DNA from: Lachnospiraceae bacterium
Lineage (GTDB): Bacteria > Bacillota > Clostridia > Lachnospirales > Lachnospiraceae
Length of the DNA stretch: 39,661 nt
Direction: 5' to 3'
Assembly (NCBI GenBank): GCA_022781925.1
Contig: JALESO010000019.1
Span: 1-39,661 of the forward strand
The translations under genes and the position numbers were made by a program. Position 1 is the stretch's first letter. Each line of letters opens with the position of its first letter. The notes beneath the pieces were generated by a model. The model was not told the origin of the DNA. It did not search any database and was given only the letters and a program-made list of their open reading frames with translations. Below are positions 17,770 to 26,922 of this stretch, one piece after another.

Positions 17770-18420
17770 TTATATAATTCGGATACTGTCGGGCGTAACC
17801 TGACATGTCAGATACCATACATCCACACCGGCTCTGCGGGCTTCCTCTAACATTTCCCCAAAAGCTGGATGTGTGGTCATATTTGGCCGGACAACTGTGA
17901 CATCCGGCATTGCAATCACGAAAGCAAGGATACTGTGGTATCCTTGTTTTTTTGCGTGTATCAGTTCTTTCAGATGGCGGACCGCACGCTCACTTGGCGC
18001 ATCCGGGAAATATCCGATGCCGTCGATCTCCAGCGTACAGCCTTTGACTTCCATGAGAAATTTTTGGTCTCCTTTTTCCATGTAAAAATCAAGACGGGAA
18101 TCCTCGTATTTGTATTCTGGTTTGATAAAGGTATAGTCTTTTGTGGCAAGCCATTCCCCGACGACTTTATTCGGTGCCTGACTGTCGATATTCACCCAGC
18201 CCAGAGATTCTTTGTATACACTGACCAGATCGTATTTTGTCTTCCGGTTCGGATTGTCAGAACAGGTCAGGGCGACTTTGGCGTCGGGAAAAAGCAGTTC
18301 TCCCATGCGGCCGGTGTTTTTGATATGCACGGTTTCTAATGTGTCATTTATTATTACTTCCGCCACAAAACGGTTGCGGCGGCGGACAAAGGTGCCCGCT
18401 ACAACGTTTTCATATTTCAT
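17770..18420 (-). CDS. sfsA: SfsA family protein (sugar fermentation stimulation protein homolog)
   Basis: A 216-residue protein collinear with SfsA. It has the N-terminal OB-like part (GTFVRRRNRFVAEV, HIKNTGRMGELLFP) and a C-terminal nuclease-like part with the motif DFYMEKGDQKFLMEVKGCTLE, then FPDAPSERAVRHLKEL. The D-ExK arrangement resembles the PD-(D/E)xK nuclease core. The biological role is poorly known; DNA binding was reported for the E. coli protein. The start at 18420 is chosen for GGAAGAAAAG upstream; the in-frame extension upstream has no family similarity. It is minus strand, downstream of a CDF transporter gene, and may be co-transcribed with it. Confidence 0.93.
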   Translation of the reverse strand: MKYENVVAGTFVRRRNRFVAEVIINDTLETVHIKNTGRMGELLFPDAKVALTCSDNPNRKTKYDLVSVYKESLGWVNIDSQAPNKVVGEWLATKDYTFIKPEYKYEDSRLDFYMEKGDQKFLMEVKGCTLEIDGIGYFPDAPSERAVRHLKELIHAKKQGYHSILAFVIAMPDVTVVRPNMTTHPAFGEMLEEARRAGVDVWYLTCQVTPDSIRII

Positions 18421-18501
18421 ATAAAAGCTTTTCTTCCTTAAAAATGTGAAATGTATTAAGTATCTATTTATTATGAGTAACAATCATTTTATCAGGAAGT
18501 A

Positions 18502-19455
18502 TTAATTTTCTTCCTCTGTGTGAGCCTTGATCTTTTCCTCATCCATGCTGTCCAGCTGAATATCCGGCAGCAGCTCAAAATAAAAATCCTGATATTTTTC
18601 CGCCAGGGCGGCGATACACTTTGTCTGCAGGATCTGGAATTTCGACAGGGAGATGATATCTTTGTCAAAGGTAATGTATACACTGATCCAGAGTTTCCGG
18701 CCGGTGCGGACAATGTCATAATACAGATTTTTGTGTCCGTAGCCGCCAATGATTGGTTCTACCGTTGCTTTGATATCGTCCACGGTCTCTGTTTCCGGCG
18801 GCCAGAGCATCAGGTCACGAAGTCCCGTAATAACGGTTTTGATCGGTGTCGGCAGCATAAAGGCAGACAGTACGATGGTGATGATCTGATCCAGATATGG
18901 CGTTATGCGCTGGAATCCTGCAAAGGGGACAATGATCGGAAGCAGAAAGGCGATGGCCATTCCAAGGGAAACCACACAGTCGATCTTCCAGGTCTGTAAT
19001 TCAATGTTCACGATGGGTGAACTCATGTGCTTATTTTTAAAATAGAGACAGATTGCCATGGTCAGACTTAAGGCGCAGGCAAAAAGCTCAAAGGCGGAGA
19101 TCGTGTTGAAGGATACTTTATGTCCACCATGAAGCAGCAGATGAATGTTATTGAAGATCAGTCCAAAGGTAACAGCTGCCATGATGGCACCTTTGACTAC
19201 CACGAATCCTGTTTCTACCTGGGTATATCCGAAAGGATGCTGTTCACTGGCGGGACGGTAGAGCAGTGGAATCAGAAAAATAGATGGAAGCATCATAAAA
19301 AATTCCACGCTGTCATAAACCGCATCCAGAAGAACTGCCTGAGAACCGGAAAATACAGCCATGCCAATCTCCACAATGGCAAAGACCAGACTGCCGTACA
19401 GCGACAGGGTCATCGCTGATTTTTCTCTTTTCTGTGTTTTCTTTCCTACATGCAT
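18502..19455 (-). CDS. Cation diffusion facilitator (CDF) family metal transporter
   Basis: A 317-residue membrane protein with six helices (about residues 15-210) and a C-terminal cytoplasmic domain (about 215-310). TM2 keeps the acidic metal pair in SQAVLLDAVYDSVEFF. In TM5 the usual HxxxD metal site reads LQTWKID, so the histidine is not in its normal place and metal specificity may differ from Zn/Fe CDFs. The family exports divalent metals by proton antiport. The start at 19455 follows AGAGGTT at proper spacing; the upstream in-frame start lacks a site. It is oriented with sfsA downstream and cls upstream. Confidence 0.85.
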   Translation of the reverse strand: MHVGKKTQKREKSAMTLSLYGSLVFAIVEIGMAVFSGSQAVLLDAVYDSVEFFMMLPSIFLIPLLYRPASEQHPFGYTQVETGFVVVKGAIMAAVTFGLIFNNIHLLLHGGHKVSFNTISAFELFACALSLTMAICLYFKNKHMSSPIVNIELQTWKIDCVVSLGMAIAFLLPIIVPFAGFQRITPYLDQIITIVLSAFMLPTPIKTVITGLRDLMLWPPETETVDDIKATVEPIIGGYGHKNLYYDIVRTGRKLWISVYITFDKDIISLSKFQILQTKCIAALAEKYQDFYFELLPDIQLDSMDEEKIKAHTEEEN

Positions 19456-19557
19456 AATATATTGAACCTCTTTTGTAAATATGTTTTTATATGAAAAAAT
19501 TGCAATCAAATCGCATCTTTATATTTTTCTTACTGCAGCAAATTAACTGATTGAATT

Positions 19558-21126
19558 TTACATCAGCTGAGCAAATAACCGTAAGATCAACTGTCCCAGA
19601 CGCAGGTGTGCACCGAGACCGGATTTGTATTTTTCGGTTACTTCACGGCATTGTGAAAATGTATGTTTGAAATCATGTTTTATCTCGTCAACCGCTGGGC
19701 AATCCACCATGAAACAGCCATTTTCGAAATGGTGATACAGACTGCGGTAATCCAGATTGATGGTACCGCAGGTAGCCATACGATCATCGGCAATACTCAT
19801 TTTCGCATGGCAGAATCCGGGAGTCCATTCAAAAATACGAACACCGTTGGAAACCAGCTGATGATAAAAAGAGCGGGTAACGCTGTAAACCATCTTTTTA
19901 TCCGGTATTCCGGGTGTGATAATGCGGACATCCACACCACGTTTTGCAGCCAGAGACAGAGCGTGTGACATTTCATCGGTAATGATCAGATACGGTGTGA
20001 TAAACCAGCAGTAATGTTCCGCTTTATTTGCCATACTGATATAGACTTCTTCTCCCACCTGCTCATCATCCAGAGGGCTGTCAGCATAAGGCTGGACATA
20101 TCCGTGCTGAACCGCTTTATATTGGTACTCTGTCAGATACGGTTCAAAAGAACGATCGCTTGGAAGACTCTTTTTAACTGCATTCCACATTTCAAGAAAT
20201 GTGATGGTCAGAGATCTGACAGCATCGCCCTCCAGACGGATGCCGGTATCTTTCCATTCTCCGTAAGGGTGAGAAAATCCAAAATATTCGTTTGCAAGAT
20301 TATAACCGCCAGTAAATCCTACTTTTCCGTCAATGACCGTAATTTTGCGATGATCACGATTGTTCAGAAATAAATTGACACCCGGAACAAAGGGATTAAA
20401 TACGCGGCAGGCAATGCCAAGAGTTTCCAGTTGTCTGGCAAAATCATGATTCAGAAAACTGATGGAGCCCATATCATCATAAAAAACACGGACTTCCACA
20501 CCTGCCTGTACACGTTCCACCAGCACATCCTGGATCTTTTTCCAGGCATCGGCATTTTCAATGGCATGGTATTCCATAAAAATAAAACTTTCTGCTTTTG
20601 CCAGATCGACAAGCTGTGCTTCCAGTCCCTGTACCGCTTCCGGGTAATAGGTAATATCCGTATTCTGATAAACAGGATAAGCAGCATTTCGATACAGATA
20701 ATCAGAAATGCTTCCGGCTGGCGCATAATGTTTTTTCAGACGATGTGAAATATCATGATCTGGCGGCAGACACGGCAGCAAAATGGCATCGATTTCCTGA
20801 TAACGTTTGCGCATATTGCGGGTACCTTTATTTGTCTGAAACATCAGATACAGACAGACACCGAGTACCGGCATGATCAGAATTAATATGATCCATGGCA
20901 TTTTCAGGGAAGATGTTTTATTTTTACTGTAAATATATAAAACGAGGATCAGTACGAGAATTTTTGTTAAGGCATTGATCCATGGCATCTGTGTATTCAG
21001 ACGTTTTACAATAGAAAGAAAAAAGGCAATCTGAAGAAAAATTGCCAGAAGACAGAAGAAAAGACGCTTGATACTGTTTTTTGTTTTATTTCTTCCTTCT
21101 ATGGTATGATGATGTGTCTTTGTCAT
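19558..21126 (-). CDS. cls: Cardiolipin synthase (phospholipase D superfamily)
   Basis: A 522-residue membrane enzyme joining two phosphatidylglycerols into cardiolipin. Two hydrophobic N-terminal helices (about residues 22-85) precede two HKD motifs, HRKITVIDGKVGFTGG and HAKMSIADDRMATCGT followed by NLDYRS. In the second motif the usual glycine after aspartate is aspartate (IADD), as in some bacterial Cls. The start at 21126 is preferred to the longer in-frame reading because GGAGGAGGG lies just upstream and the N-terminus then begins with the expected anchor helices. It is divergent from a two-component system gene. Confidence 0.94.
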   Translation of the reverse strand: MTKTHHHTIEGRNKTKNSIKRLFFCLLAIFLQIAFFLSIVKRLNTQMPWINALTKILVLILVLYIYSKNKTSSLKMPWIILILIMPVLGVCLYLMFQTNKGTRNMRKRYQEIDAILLPCLPPDHDISHRLKKHYAPAGSISDYLYRNAAYPVYQNTDITYYPEAVQGLEAQLVDLAKAESFIFMEYHAIENADAWKKIQDVLVERVQAGVEVRVFYDDMGSISFLNHDFARQLETLGIACRVFNPFVPGVNLFLNNRDHRKITVIDGKVGFTGGYNLANEYFGFSHPYGEWKDTGIRLEGDAVRSLTITFLEMWNAVKKSLPSDRSFEPYLTEYQYKAVQHGYVQPYADSPLDDEQVGEEVYISMANKAEHYCWFITPYLIITDEMSHALSLAAKRGVDVRIITPGIPDKKMVYSVTRSFYHQLVSNGVRIFEWTPGFCHAKMSIADDRMATCGTINLDYRSLYHHFENGCFMVDCPAVDEIKHDFKHTFSQCREVTEKYKSGLGAHLRLGQLILRLFAQLM

Positions 21127-21366
21127 GATGCCCTCCTCCTGTCTGGTGCACAGGGATAACATGTATTCCTGCGTATATACTCTGTGCAAACGTAAGCTCT
21201 GCACGAACTGTACAGTATAGATTATGATACCATAATTTTTCAGCACGGCAAGAAAAAATCTGTTACAATAGGAAAAAAGTATCCTTATATGACAAGAAGC
21301 GGATTGTATCAGCCAAATAGGATAGAAGAAGCAATGTAGATATAAGAAATCAGAAAGGCAGCAGTT

Positions 21367-22038
21367 ATGTATCGAATTTTTTGCGTGGAAGACGATGAGA
21401 CCATCGGGAAAATGATAAAAAAGCATCTGGAAAAATGGGATTTTGAAGTGCATGTGGCCAGAGATCTCAGCCAGATTATGACGGAGTTTGCGGCATTTGA
21501 TCCGCAGCTGGTGCTGATGGACATCCGGCTTCCTTTTTATAACGGCTATTACTGGTGTACGGAGATACGCAAAGTGTCGAAAGTGCCGGTGATCTTTCTG
21601 TCCTCTGTGGCAGACAATATGAACATCGTCATGGCGATGAATATGGGCGGGGATGATTTTATCCCGAAGCCCTTTGATCTGGAAGTGCTGACGGCAAAGA
21701 TCCAGGCATTGCTGCGCAGAAGTTATGATTTTGCGGGAAACAGCAGTATTCTGGAACACAAAGGGGCATTGCTGAATCTGATGGATGCGACCCTGACCTG
21801 GAACGGACAGCAGGTGGAGCTGACGAAAAATGAACTGAAAATTTTACAGACCTTAATGGAGCATAAGGAAAAAATCGTCAGCCGGGAAGAACTGATGGAA
21901 AAACTCTGGGAGAGTGATGCCTACGTGGATGAAAACACGCTGTCGGTAAATGTGAACCGGCTGCGGAAAAAACTGTCTTCTGTGGGACTGGATGATTTTA
22001 TTTTGACAAAGAAAGGGATCGGGTATCGAATCGGATGA
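21367..22038 (+). CDS. OmpR-family response regulator (BceR/GraR-like)
   Basis: A 223-residue regulator. The receiver domain (1-115) has the acidic pocket E8-D9-D10, phospho-acceptor D52 in VLMDIRLP and lysine in PKPFD. The winged-helix DNA-binding domain (about 128-222) ends KKGIGYRIG. It most resembles regulators paired with small intramembrane-sensing kinases that respond to cell-envelope antibiotics. Its stop overlaps the kinase start (ATGA). The BceAB-type transporter normally beside such systems is absent here. The nearest downstream genes encode large secreted GW-repeat proteins. Confidence 0.93.
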   Translation: MYRIFCVEDDETIGKMIKKHLEKWDFEVHVARDLSQIMTEFAAFDPQLVLMDIRLPFYNGYYWCTEIRKVSKVPVIFLSSVADNMNIVMAMNMGGDDFIPKPFDLEVLTAKIQALLRRSYDFAGNSSILEHKGALLNLMDATLTWNGQQVELTKNELKILQTLMEHKEKIVSREELMEKLWESDAYVDENTLSVNVNRLRKKLSSVGLDDFILTKKGIGYRIG

Positions 22039-23114
22039 AAACTGTGAAAAGTTTTATCAAGCGGAATATCGAGTGGCTGATCCTGGCAGTTGTCATGCTT
22101 TGCATGCATGTGTTTTATCTGTTCCTGATCGGACGCCCGGAAGATGATCTGGTCTATGCGGGAATACTGGATTTGTGTATCATTGCGTTTGCCGTATGCA
22201 TTGCGTACATCCGTTATTACCGAAAAGTACGGTATTTGAAAGACATGTTGCAGCAGCCGTTTTCCGGAGAAATGAAGCTGCCGGAGACAGGGGATGTGGC
22301 AGAGGAACTGTTTGGACAGCTTGCGGAAAATGCGAATATCGAGCGGCAGCTGACGTTGAATACCGCAGCCAGACAGCAGTCCGAGATGAAGGATTATTAT
22401 GCGAAATGGGTGCATCAGATCAAGACACCCATCGCGGGACTTCAGCTCTTGCTTCAGATGGAACGCAGCGAACTGGAGGAAGCGGGATCAGGGGATGAGG
22501 CAGAGTCACAGAAAAAGATTTCAGAAGAATTTTATCTGAAACAGCTTCATAATCTGACGGATATGGAAGAGGAACTGTTTCGCATTGAAGAATATGTGGG
22601 GATGGCACTGCAGTATCAGCGGCTGAACAGCACCGCAAACGATTATATTTTAAAACGGATATCTCTGGATGCCGTGATCCGTGAAGTAATCCACAAATAT
22701 GCGAAGATCATGATCCGCCGGAAAATCCGGATGCACTATGAAAAAACAGAAGCGGCGGTTATTTCCGATGAAAAATGGCTTGCATTTGTATTAGAGCAGT
22801 TATTGTCTAATGCTGTCAAGTATACTCCGGAGGGTGAGATTACCATCAAAGTGTGGGAAGAACCACAGCAGATCTGGCTGGAGATCCGGGATACCGGCAT
22901 CGGTATCCGCAGTGAAGATATCCCGAGAGTGTTTGAGAAAGGGTACACCGGATTTAACGGACATGAGGACAAGCGTTCCACAGGGATCGGTCTGTATCTG
23001 TGTCGGGAAGCATTACAAAAACTGGGGCATACCATTCAGATACAGTCCAAAATGGGTGTTGGAACTGTCGTAGCGGTTGGATTTTCCAAAGATACCATCG
23101 ATTTTCGGGATTGA
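22035..23114 (+). CDS. Intramembrane-sensing histidine kinase (BceS-like)
   Basis: A 359-residue kinase with two close N-terminal helices (about residues 13-32 and 41-62) and almost no extracellular loop, the layout of BceS-type sensors. The phospho-acceptor is H127 in KWVHQIKTPIAGL. The ATPase domain has the N-box LLSNAVKYTPEG, the DTGIGI box, the F-box region VFEKGYTGFNG and the G2 loop STGIGLYLC. It is coupled by 4-base overlap to the response regulator. BceS proteins sense flux through a partner ABC transporter; none is adjacent, so the stimulus must come from elsewhere. The transcript ends in a terminator 24 bases downstream. Confidence 0.93.
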   Translation: MKTVKSFIKRNIEWLILAVVMLCMHVFYLFLIGRPEDDLVYAGILDLCIIAFAVCIAYIRYYRKVRYLKDMLQQPFSGEMKLPETGDVAEELFGQLAENANIERQLTLNTAARQQSEMKDYYAKWVHQIKTPIAGLQLLLQMERSELEEAGSGDEAESQKKISEEFYLKQLHNLTDMEEELFRIEEYVGMALQYQRLNSTANDYILKRISLDAVIREVIHKYAKIMIRRKIRMHYEKTEAAVISDEKWLAFVLEQLLSNAVKYTPEGEITIKVWEEPQQIWLEIRDTGIGIRSEDIPRVFEKGYTGFNGHEDKRSTGIGLYLCREALQKLGHTIQIQSKMGVGTVVAVGFSKDTIDFRD

Positions 23115-23137
23115 TGGGTGTCTTCTCGGCGGAGATA

Positions 23138-23183
23138 AAAGCTGTCTATCCATAACCTGCAGTTATGGCTGGATAGCTTTTTT
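23138..23183 (+). terminator. Terminator after the two-component system
   Basis: An imperfect hairpin with outer AGCT and TATCC/GGATA pairing and inner ATAAC/GTTAT is followed by TTTTTT. Confidence 0.85.
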
Positions 23184-23187
23184 GTAT

Positions 23188-23216
23188 TTGTGAAGAAAAT
23201 GTGAACATCCTATAAT
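23188..23216 (+). promoter_or_regulatory. assT: Promoter of the aryl-sulfotransferase gene
   Basis: TTGTGA (23188-23193), 17-base spacer, consensus TATAAT (23211-23216), directly after the preceding terminator, so assT has its own promoter. Confidence 0.75.
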
Positions 23217-23269
23217 AAAGGCAACGGACAGAGACATAGGGTTCACAGGAAAAAGGAGGAGAAGTTTTT

Positions 23270-25846
23270 ATGAGAAGCAAAAAAGTACGTGCTGCAATGA
23301 TCGCAGCAGCAGTTTGTCTCTCTTTCACAAGTGTAGTGGCACCTTCCGCAACTGCTCTGGCAGCCGGTTATACCGGACTTGCACAGGAGGCAAACGGAAA
23401 CTGGTACTATTACAACAACGGACAGAAAGTGACAAGCGGCACAAATCTGGTACAGAATGAATATGGCTGGTGGTATGTGAAAAACGGCCAGATCGATTTT
23501 ACTTATACCGGACTTGCACAGAACGAGTATGGTTGGTGGTATGTGAGAAACGGAAAAATTGATTTTTCCTATACCGGACTTGCACAGAATGAATACGGCT
23601 GGTGGAGAATCGTCAATGGTATGGTTGACTTCAGTTGCAACAGCGTAGAGAACAGTGAGTACGGCTGGTGGAAGATCGCAAACGGTAAAGTAGATTTCGA
23701 TTATACAGGAATCGCTCCGAATCAGTACGGCTGGTGGAGAATCGTCAACGGTGCGCTTGACTTCAGCTGCAACAGCGTAGAGAGCAATGAGTATGGATGG
23801 TTCTACTTAAAAGACGGTAAAGTAGACTTCAGCTACAACGGTCTGGCAAGCAACCAGAACGGCGAGTGGATGATCGAGAACGGTGCCGTAACATTCAACT
23901 ACACAGGTGCTTACATGGACGCAGAGGGTAAAGGCCACGTAGTGGAGAACAGCAAAGTGAACAACAATCTGGTAGCAGACATTGATTACCTCAATGCAAA
24001 ACAGAATACTGCTCAGTATTTTGACTATTCTGAGAAGATCGCAGAGCAGATGAAAGCATATCCGGTAAATCCAGAAGCTGCAAAGATTGATATCGCAGCA
24101 GAGGATGAGAATGGTGCTTCCGGTGTTGTACTGACCGCATCTAAGAAATCTGAGGGTGATTACTGCCTGAATGCTCTGGTAGCAGGACACAAGATCAGCC
24201 TGAATGCAACCGGCGACAACAAAGTTGCAACAGCAGTAAGTTCCAATGAGAACAGTGATATTAAAGTAACAGACGGAAACGTATCCTTCACACCGGCAGC
24301 CATCAATGCAGATGATCCGACGGATGAAGTGATCACTGTTACCATGACAGACGGCACAGAGTACCGTGTACATACTGTCAATGAGATGCTTCCGGGCATG
24401 GACATTACAGGTACAGGCGTGAAAGCTTCTGATGCAGGTGTCTATACATTTGCACTGGATCATTTCTTCCTGCGTGTAAACACAGAAGGTGAGTTAGTAT
24501 ACTACCGCTACATCCCGCAGTATGAAGTAAAAGTAGATGACCGTGATGAACTCGGCGTAAAAGCTGAGAACATGGCAGAAAACTTTGCCGCTCAGGATGC
24601 CATTGACGGAAACCGTTACTATACCGCATTTATCGAACTTGAGCCGACATACAGAAATGCTATGGGCGGATATTCCAGCGGATACTATCTCGTAATGGAT
24701 GAGAACTACGCAGATATCGATGAAGCAACTCTGGTTGCTAACGATGATGAGAAACATTATCATGGACAGGGTTACCTGGATCAGCATGAGTTCGTTGTAC
24801 TTGGCAAAGACCATTACATCAACCTGAGCTACACACCGGTACTGGCAGACAACCTTCCGGAGACTGTAAAAGGTCTGGACGGTGGAAATACTGCTTATGT
24901 ATGGGTAGGTATCATCCAGGAAGTAAAAGACGGAAAAGTAATCAAAGAGATCAACACCGGCGATTATCCGTTATTATATGAATCAGCCGTAGAGTCCATC
25001 AATTACAGCGAGAGTACACTGGACGGCGCACCGGCTTCCATCGGACAGCAGAATGTTCAGAAAAACTTCGCAGCAGGTGTAAGAGATTACGTGCATGTAA
25101 ACAGTGTGGATTATACATTAGATGCAAACGGAAACACAGACAAGATACTTGTTTCCATGCGTGACCAGAGTGCAGTTTACCAGTTTGACTTTGACACAGG
25201 AGCCATTGACTGGATCCTTGGCGGTAAAGCATCCACTCTGAAAGGTTATGAGGGATATACATCTACACGTACTGATGACAACGGTGTAGCGTTCCAGGCA
25301 CTGACATTCGGACAGCATTTTGCACGTTACACAAACAAAGACGAGAACGGCATGATCACAGGCAATACACAGATCAGCCTCTTCGATAACCAGACAGGTA
25401 TCGGACCGTTCCTGACCTCTCCGACTTATCCGGGAGCACCTGCTACACTGACACGTACGTTCCAGGTAAGCATCAATGAGAAAAAAGGAACTGCAAAAGT
25501 TTATAATGCCATCAAAGGTACTGATCTGACAGACAAGAACGGAAAATACCATATCGCAAGCCACTGCGGAAGCGTACAGTATGACAGCGATACATCCGTA
25601 ACCATTGGATGGGGACTTCACGGTGTCATCGACAATATCCCGGCATATGTTCCGGATCAGGCAAGAAAGAATCTGGATGCAAACTATCCGGATATTGCAC
25701 TGAAACAGGGATGCCGTCCGGTATTTACTGACTACAATATGGCAGCAGGAACCATTTCCTTCGAGCTGACACCGGTCAGAAACCAGATGAACTTAGACAG
25801 TCCGGATGCACTGTTCTCTTACAGAACTTACAAAAACGCATACTAA
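23270..25846 (+). CDS. assT: Secreted aryl-sulfate sulfotransferase (ASST) with N-terminal GW repeats
   Basis: An 858-residue exported enzyme. There is a signal peptide (about 1-32, cleavage near ALA-AG), then about eight 22-residue GW repeats (about residues 40-215), then a linker and a six-bladed-propeller ASST domain (about 370-850). Residues matching the E. coli AssT active site, as I recall it (H252, H356, N358, R374, H436), are H506 in DQHEF, H609 and N611 in VHVNS, R631 in SMRDQ and H683 in GQHF. The spacings are close to those in E. coli. H683 would be the transient sulfohistidine. The family moves sulfate from one phenolic ester to another phenol without PAPS. A strong AGGAGG site precedes the ATG. 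The repeats probably fix the enzyme to the cell surface, a layout unlike soluble periplasmic AssT. Confidence 0.9.
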   Translation: MRSKKVRAAMIAAAVCLSFTSVVAPSATALAAGYTGLAQEANGNWYYYNNGQKVTSGTNLVQNEYGWWYVKNGQIDFTYTGLAQNEYGWWYVRNGKIDFSYTGLAQNEYGWWRIVNGMVDFSCNSVENSEYGWWKIANGKVDFDYTGIAPNQYGWWRIVNGALDFSCNSVESNEYGWFYLKDGKVDFSYNGLASNQNGEWMIENGAVTFNYTGAYMDAEGKGHVVENSKVNNNLVADIDYLNAKQNTAQYFDYSEKIAEQMKAYPVNPEAAKIDIAAEDENGASGVVLTASKKSEGDYCLNALVAGHKISLNATGDNKVATAVSSNENSDIKVTDGNVSFTPAAINADDPTDEVITVTMTDGTEYRVHTVNEMLPGMDITGTGVKASDAGVYTFALDHFFLRVNTEGELVYYRYIPQYEVKVDDRDELGVKAENMAENFAAQDAIDGNRYYTAFIELEPTYRNAMGGYSSGYYLVMDENYADIDEATLVANDDEKHYHGQGYLDQHEFVVLGKDHYINLSYTPVLADNLPETVKGLDGGNTAYVWVGIIQEVKDGKVIKEINTGDYPLLYESAVESINYSESTLDGAPASIGQQNVQKNFAAGVRDYVHVNSVDYTLDANGNTDKILVSMRDQSAVYQFDFDTGAIDWILGGKASTLKGYEGYTSTRTDDNGVAFQALTFGQHFARYTNKDENGMITGNTQISLFDNQTGIGPFLTSPTYPGAPATLTRTFQVSINEKKGTAKVYNAIKGTDLTDKNGKYHIASHCGSVQYDSDTSVTIGWGLHGVIDNIPAYVPDQARKNLDANYPDIALKQGCRPVFTDYNMAAGTISFELTPVRNQMNLDSPDALFSYRTYKNAY
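23380..23912 (+). repeat. 66-bp tandem repeat array encoding GW repeats
   Basis: Seven recognisable copies plus a divergent first copy. The unit is about 22 residues of the form N-x-YGWW-x(2)-xNGxxDFxYTGLAQ. The codons vary between copies, so the array is old and under protein-level selection. Confidence 0.85.
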
Positions 25847-25884
25847 AAAAGAACAGATACATCATTTTCGGATGAGCACATAGG

Positions 25885-25914
25885 ATCCCGGGGAAATATC
25901 CCCGGGATTTGTTG
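25885..25914 (+). terminator. Terminator after assT
   Basis: Perfect 9-bp GC-rich stem, ATCCCGGGG (25885-25893) with CCCCGGGAT (25900-25908), then TTGTT. Confidence 0.85.
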
Positions 25915-25940
25915 CGTCTGCAGGAAAAAAAGTGTAAACT
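25912..25940 (+). promoter_or_regulatory. Weak candidate promoter of the LysR gene
   Basis: TTGCGT (25912-25917), 17-base spacer, TAAACT (25935-25940). Only partial consensus match. Confidence 0.3.
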
Positions 25941-26031
25941 GATTTTATTAACAATTTGAGTGTAAAGCGTGAATATTCGTTTTACAAATGATGGATTTTA
26001 TGAAGTTTTTGCGTATTGGGAGGAAGGTTAC

Positions 26032-26904
26032 ATGAGGCTGGAACAGATATCGTATTTTCTGAGTGTGGCAGAGCACGGCAACATCACTGCGGCGGCAAGA
26101 GCACTCTATATATCACAGCCTGCGCTGAGCAAGCAGATCACGCTGCTGGAACAGGAGATCGGTCTGCCGCTCTTTGAACGTCAGGCACGGGGCGTCACCC
26201 TGACCAGAGCCGGTGTGCAGTTTCAGAAGGATCTGAAAAATATCTTAAAAGAACTGGAAAATGCCAAAAAGAATGCGGTGCTCGCAGGACGGGCACAGAA
26301 GCCGTTGCTGAATATCGGTTGTTTCGACGGTGTTTATTCAGATGATTTTCTTCCGACCCTGTACGAGTATCTGAGAGAGGCAGCGCCGGGGCAGAAGCTG
26401 GTATTGCATAAATGCAACTTTGTGGAAGGGAATGAATATCTCCGAAAAGGAAAGATCGATCTGTGGCTGACCCTGGGGCCTTCCTGGGAGCAGACCGACG
26501 GATTTTTGCAGAAAGATCTGGCTTATCGGAAGGGGGCACTGATCTATTCCGCCAGATCCCTGCCCGGGAAAAAAGAACATCCGACCTGGGAAGATTTCCG
26601 GGAGGAACCCTGTATCCTGATCAAAAAGAGCCAGAGCCCGACGATGTTTCAGCATTCGCTGGACACGCTGGAGATGCTTGGTCTGGATACCGGAACCATC
26701 GAAGTGGTGGAAAATATCGGAACAGAACTCAGCTATGTGAAACTGGGGCGTGGCTATTGTCTGTTGTCAGAAGAGGCGATCCAGGGCAGCCGGGAACTGC
26801 GCAGCATACCGCTGCCGGAGGAACGGGGGATTGATGTGGTGGCGGTCTGGCCGGTGGAGAATGAGGAACTGACCGCACTGATGGAAGCGTATCAGATGTC
26901 TTAG
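26032..26904 (+). CDS. LysR-family transcriptional regulator
   Basis: A 290-residue regulator with an N-terminal winged helix (residues 1-60: LEQISYFLSVAEHGNITAAA, QPALSKQITLLEQEIG, LFERQARGVTLT) and a two-lobed effector-binding domain (about 85-288). The start at 26032 is chosen for GGAGGAAGG four bases upstream; the longer reading adds 21 residues before the conserved HTH. It lies between the aryl-sulfotransferase and the AraC gene on the same strand, so it may sense a small aromatic or sulfur compound and regulate assT. That role is inferred from position only. Confidence 0.93.
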   Translation: MRLEQISYFLSVAEHGNITAAARALYISQPALSKQITLLEQEIGLPLFERQARGVTLTRAGVQFQKDLKNILKELENAKKNAVLAGRAQKPLLNIGCFDGVYSDDFLPTLYEYLREAAPGQKLVLHKCNFVEGNEYLRKGKIDLWLTLGPSWEQTDGFLQKDLAYRKGALIYSARSLPGKKEHPTWEDFREEPCILIKKSQSPTMFQHSLDTLEMLGLDTGTIEVVENIGTELSYVKLGRGYCLLSEEAIQGSRELRSIPLPEERGIDVVAVWPVENEELTALMEAYQMS

Positions 26905-26922
26905 AAAGTATTGGGGAAAACG

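Noticed and set aside
21127-21759. Longer in-frame reading upstream of the cardiolipin synthase start
   Set aside because: The extension runs antisense across the divergent promoter region and the response regulator gene; the internal ATG at 21126 has a strong ribosome site and a proper N-terminal anchor.
23380-23912. CRISPR-like periodic repeat
   Set aside because: The 66-bp periodicity is coding, continuous in frame and variable in codon use, and matches protein GW repeats rather than repeat-spacer structure.
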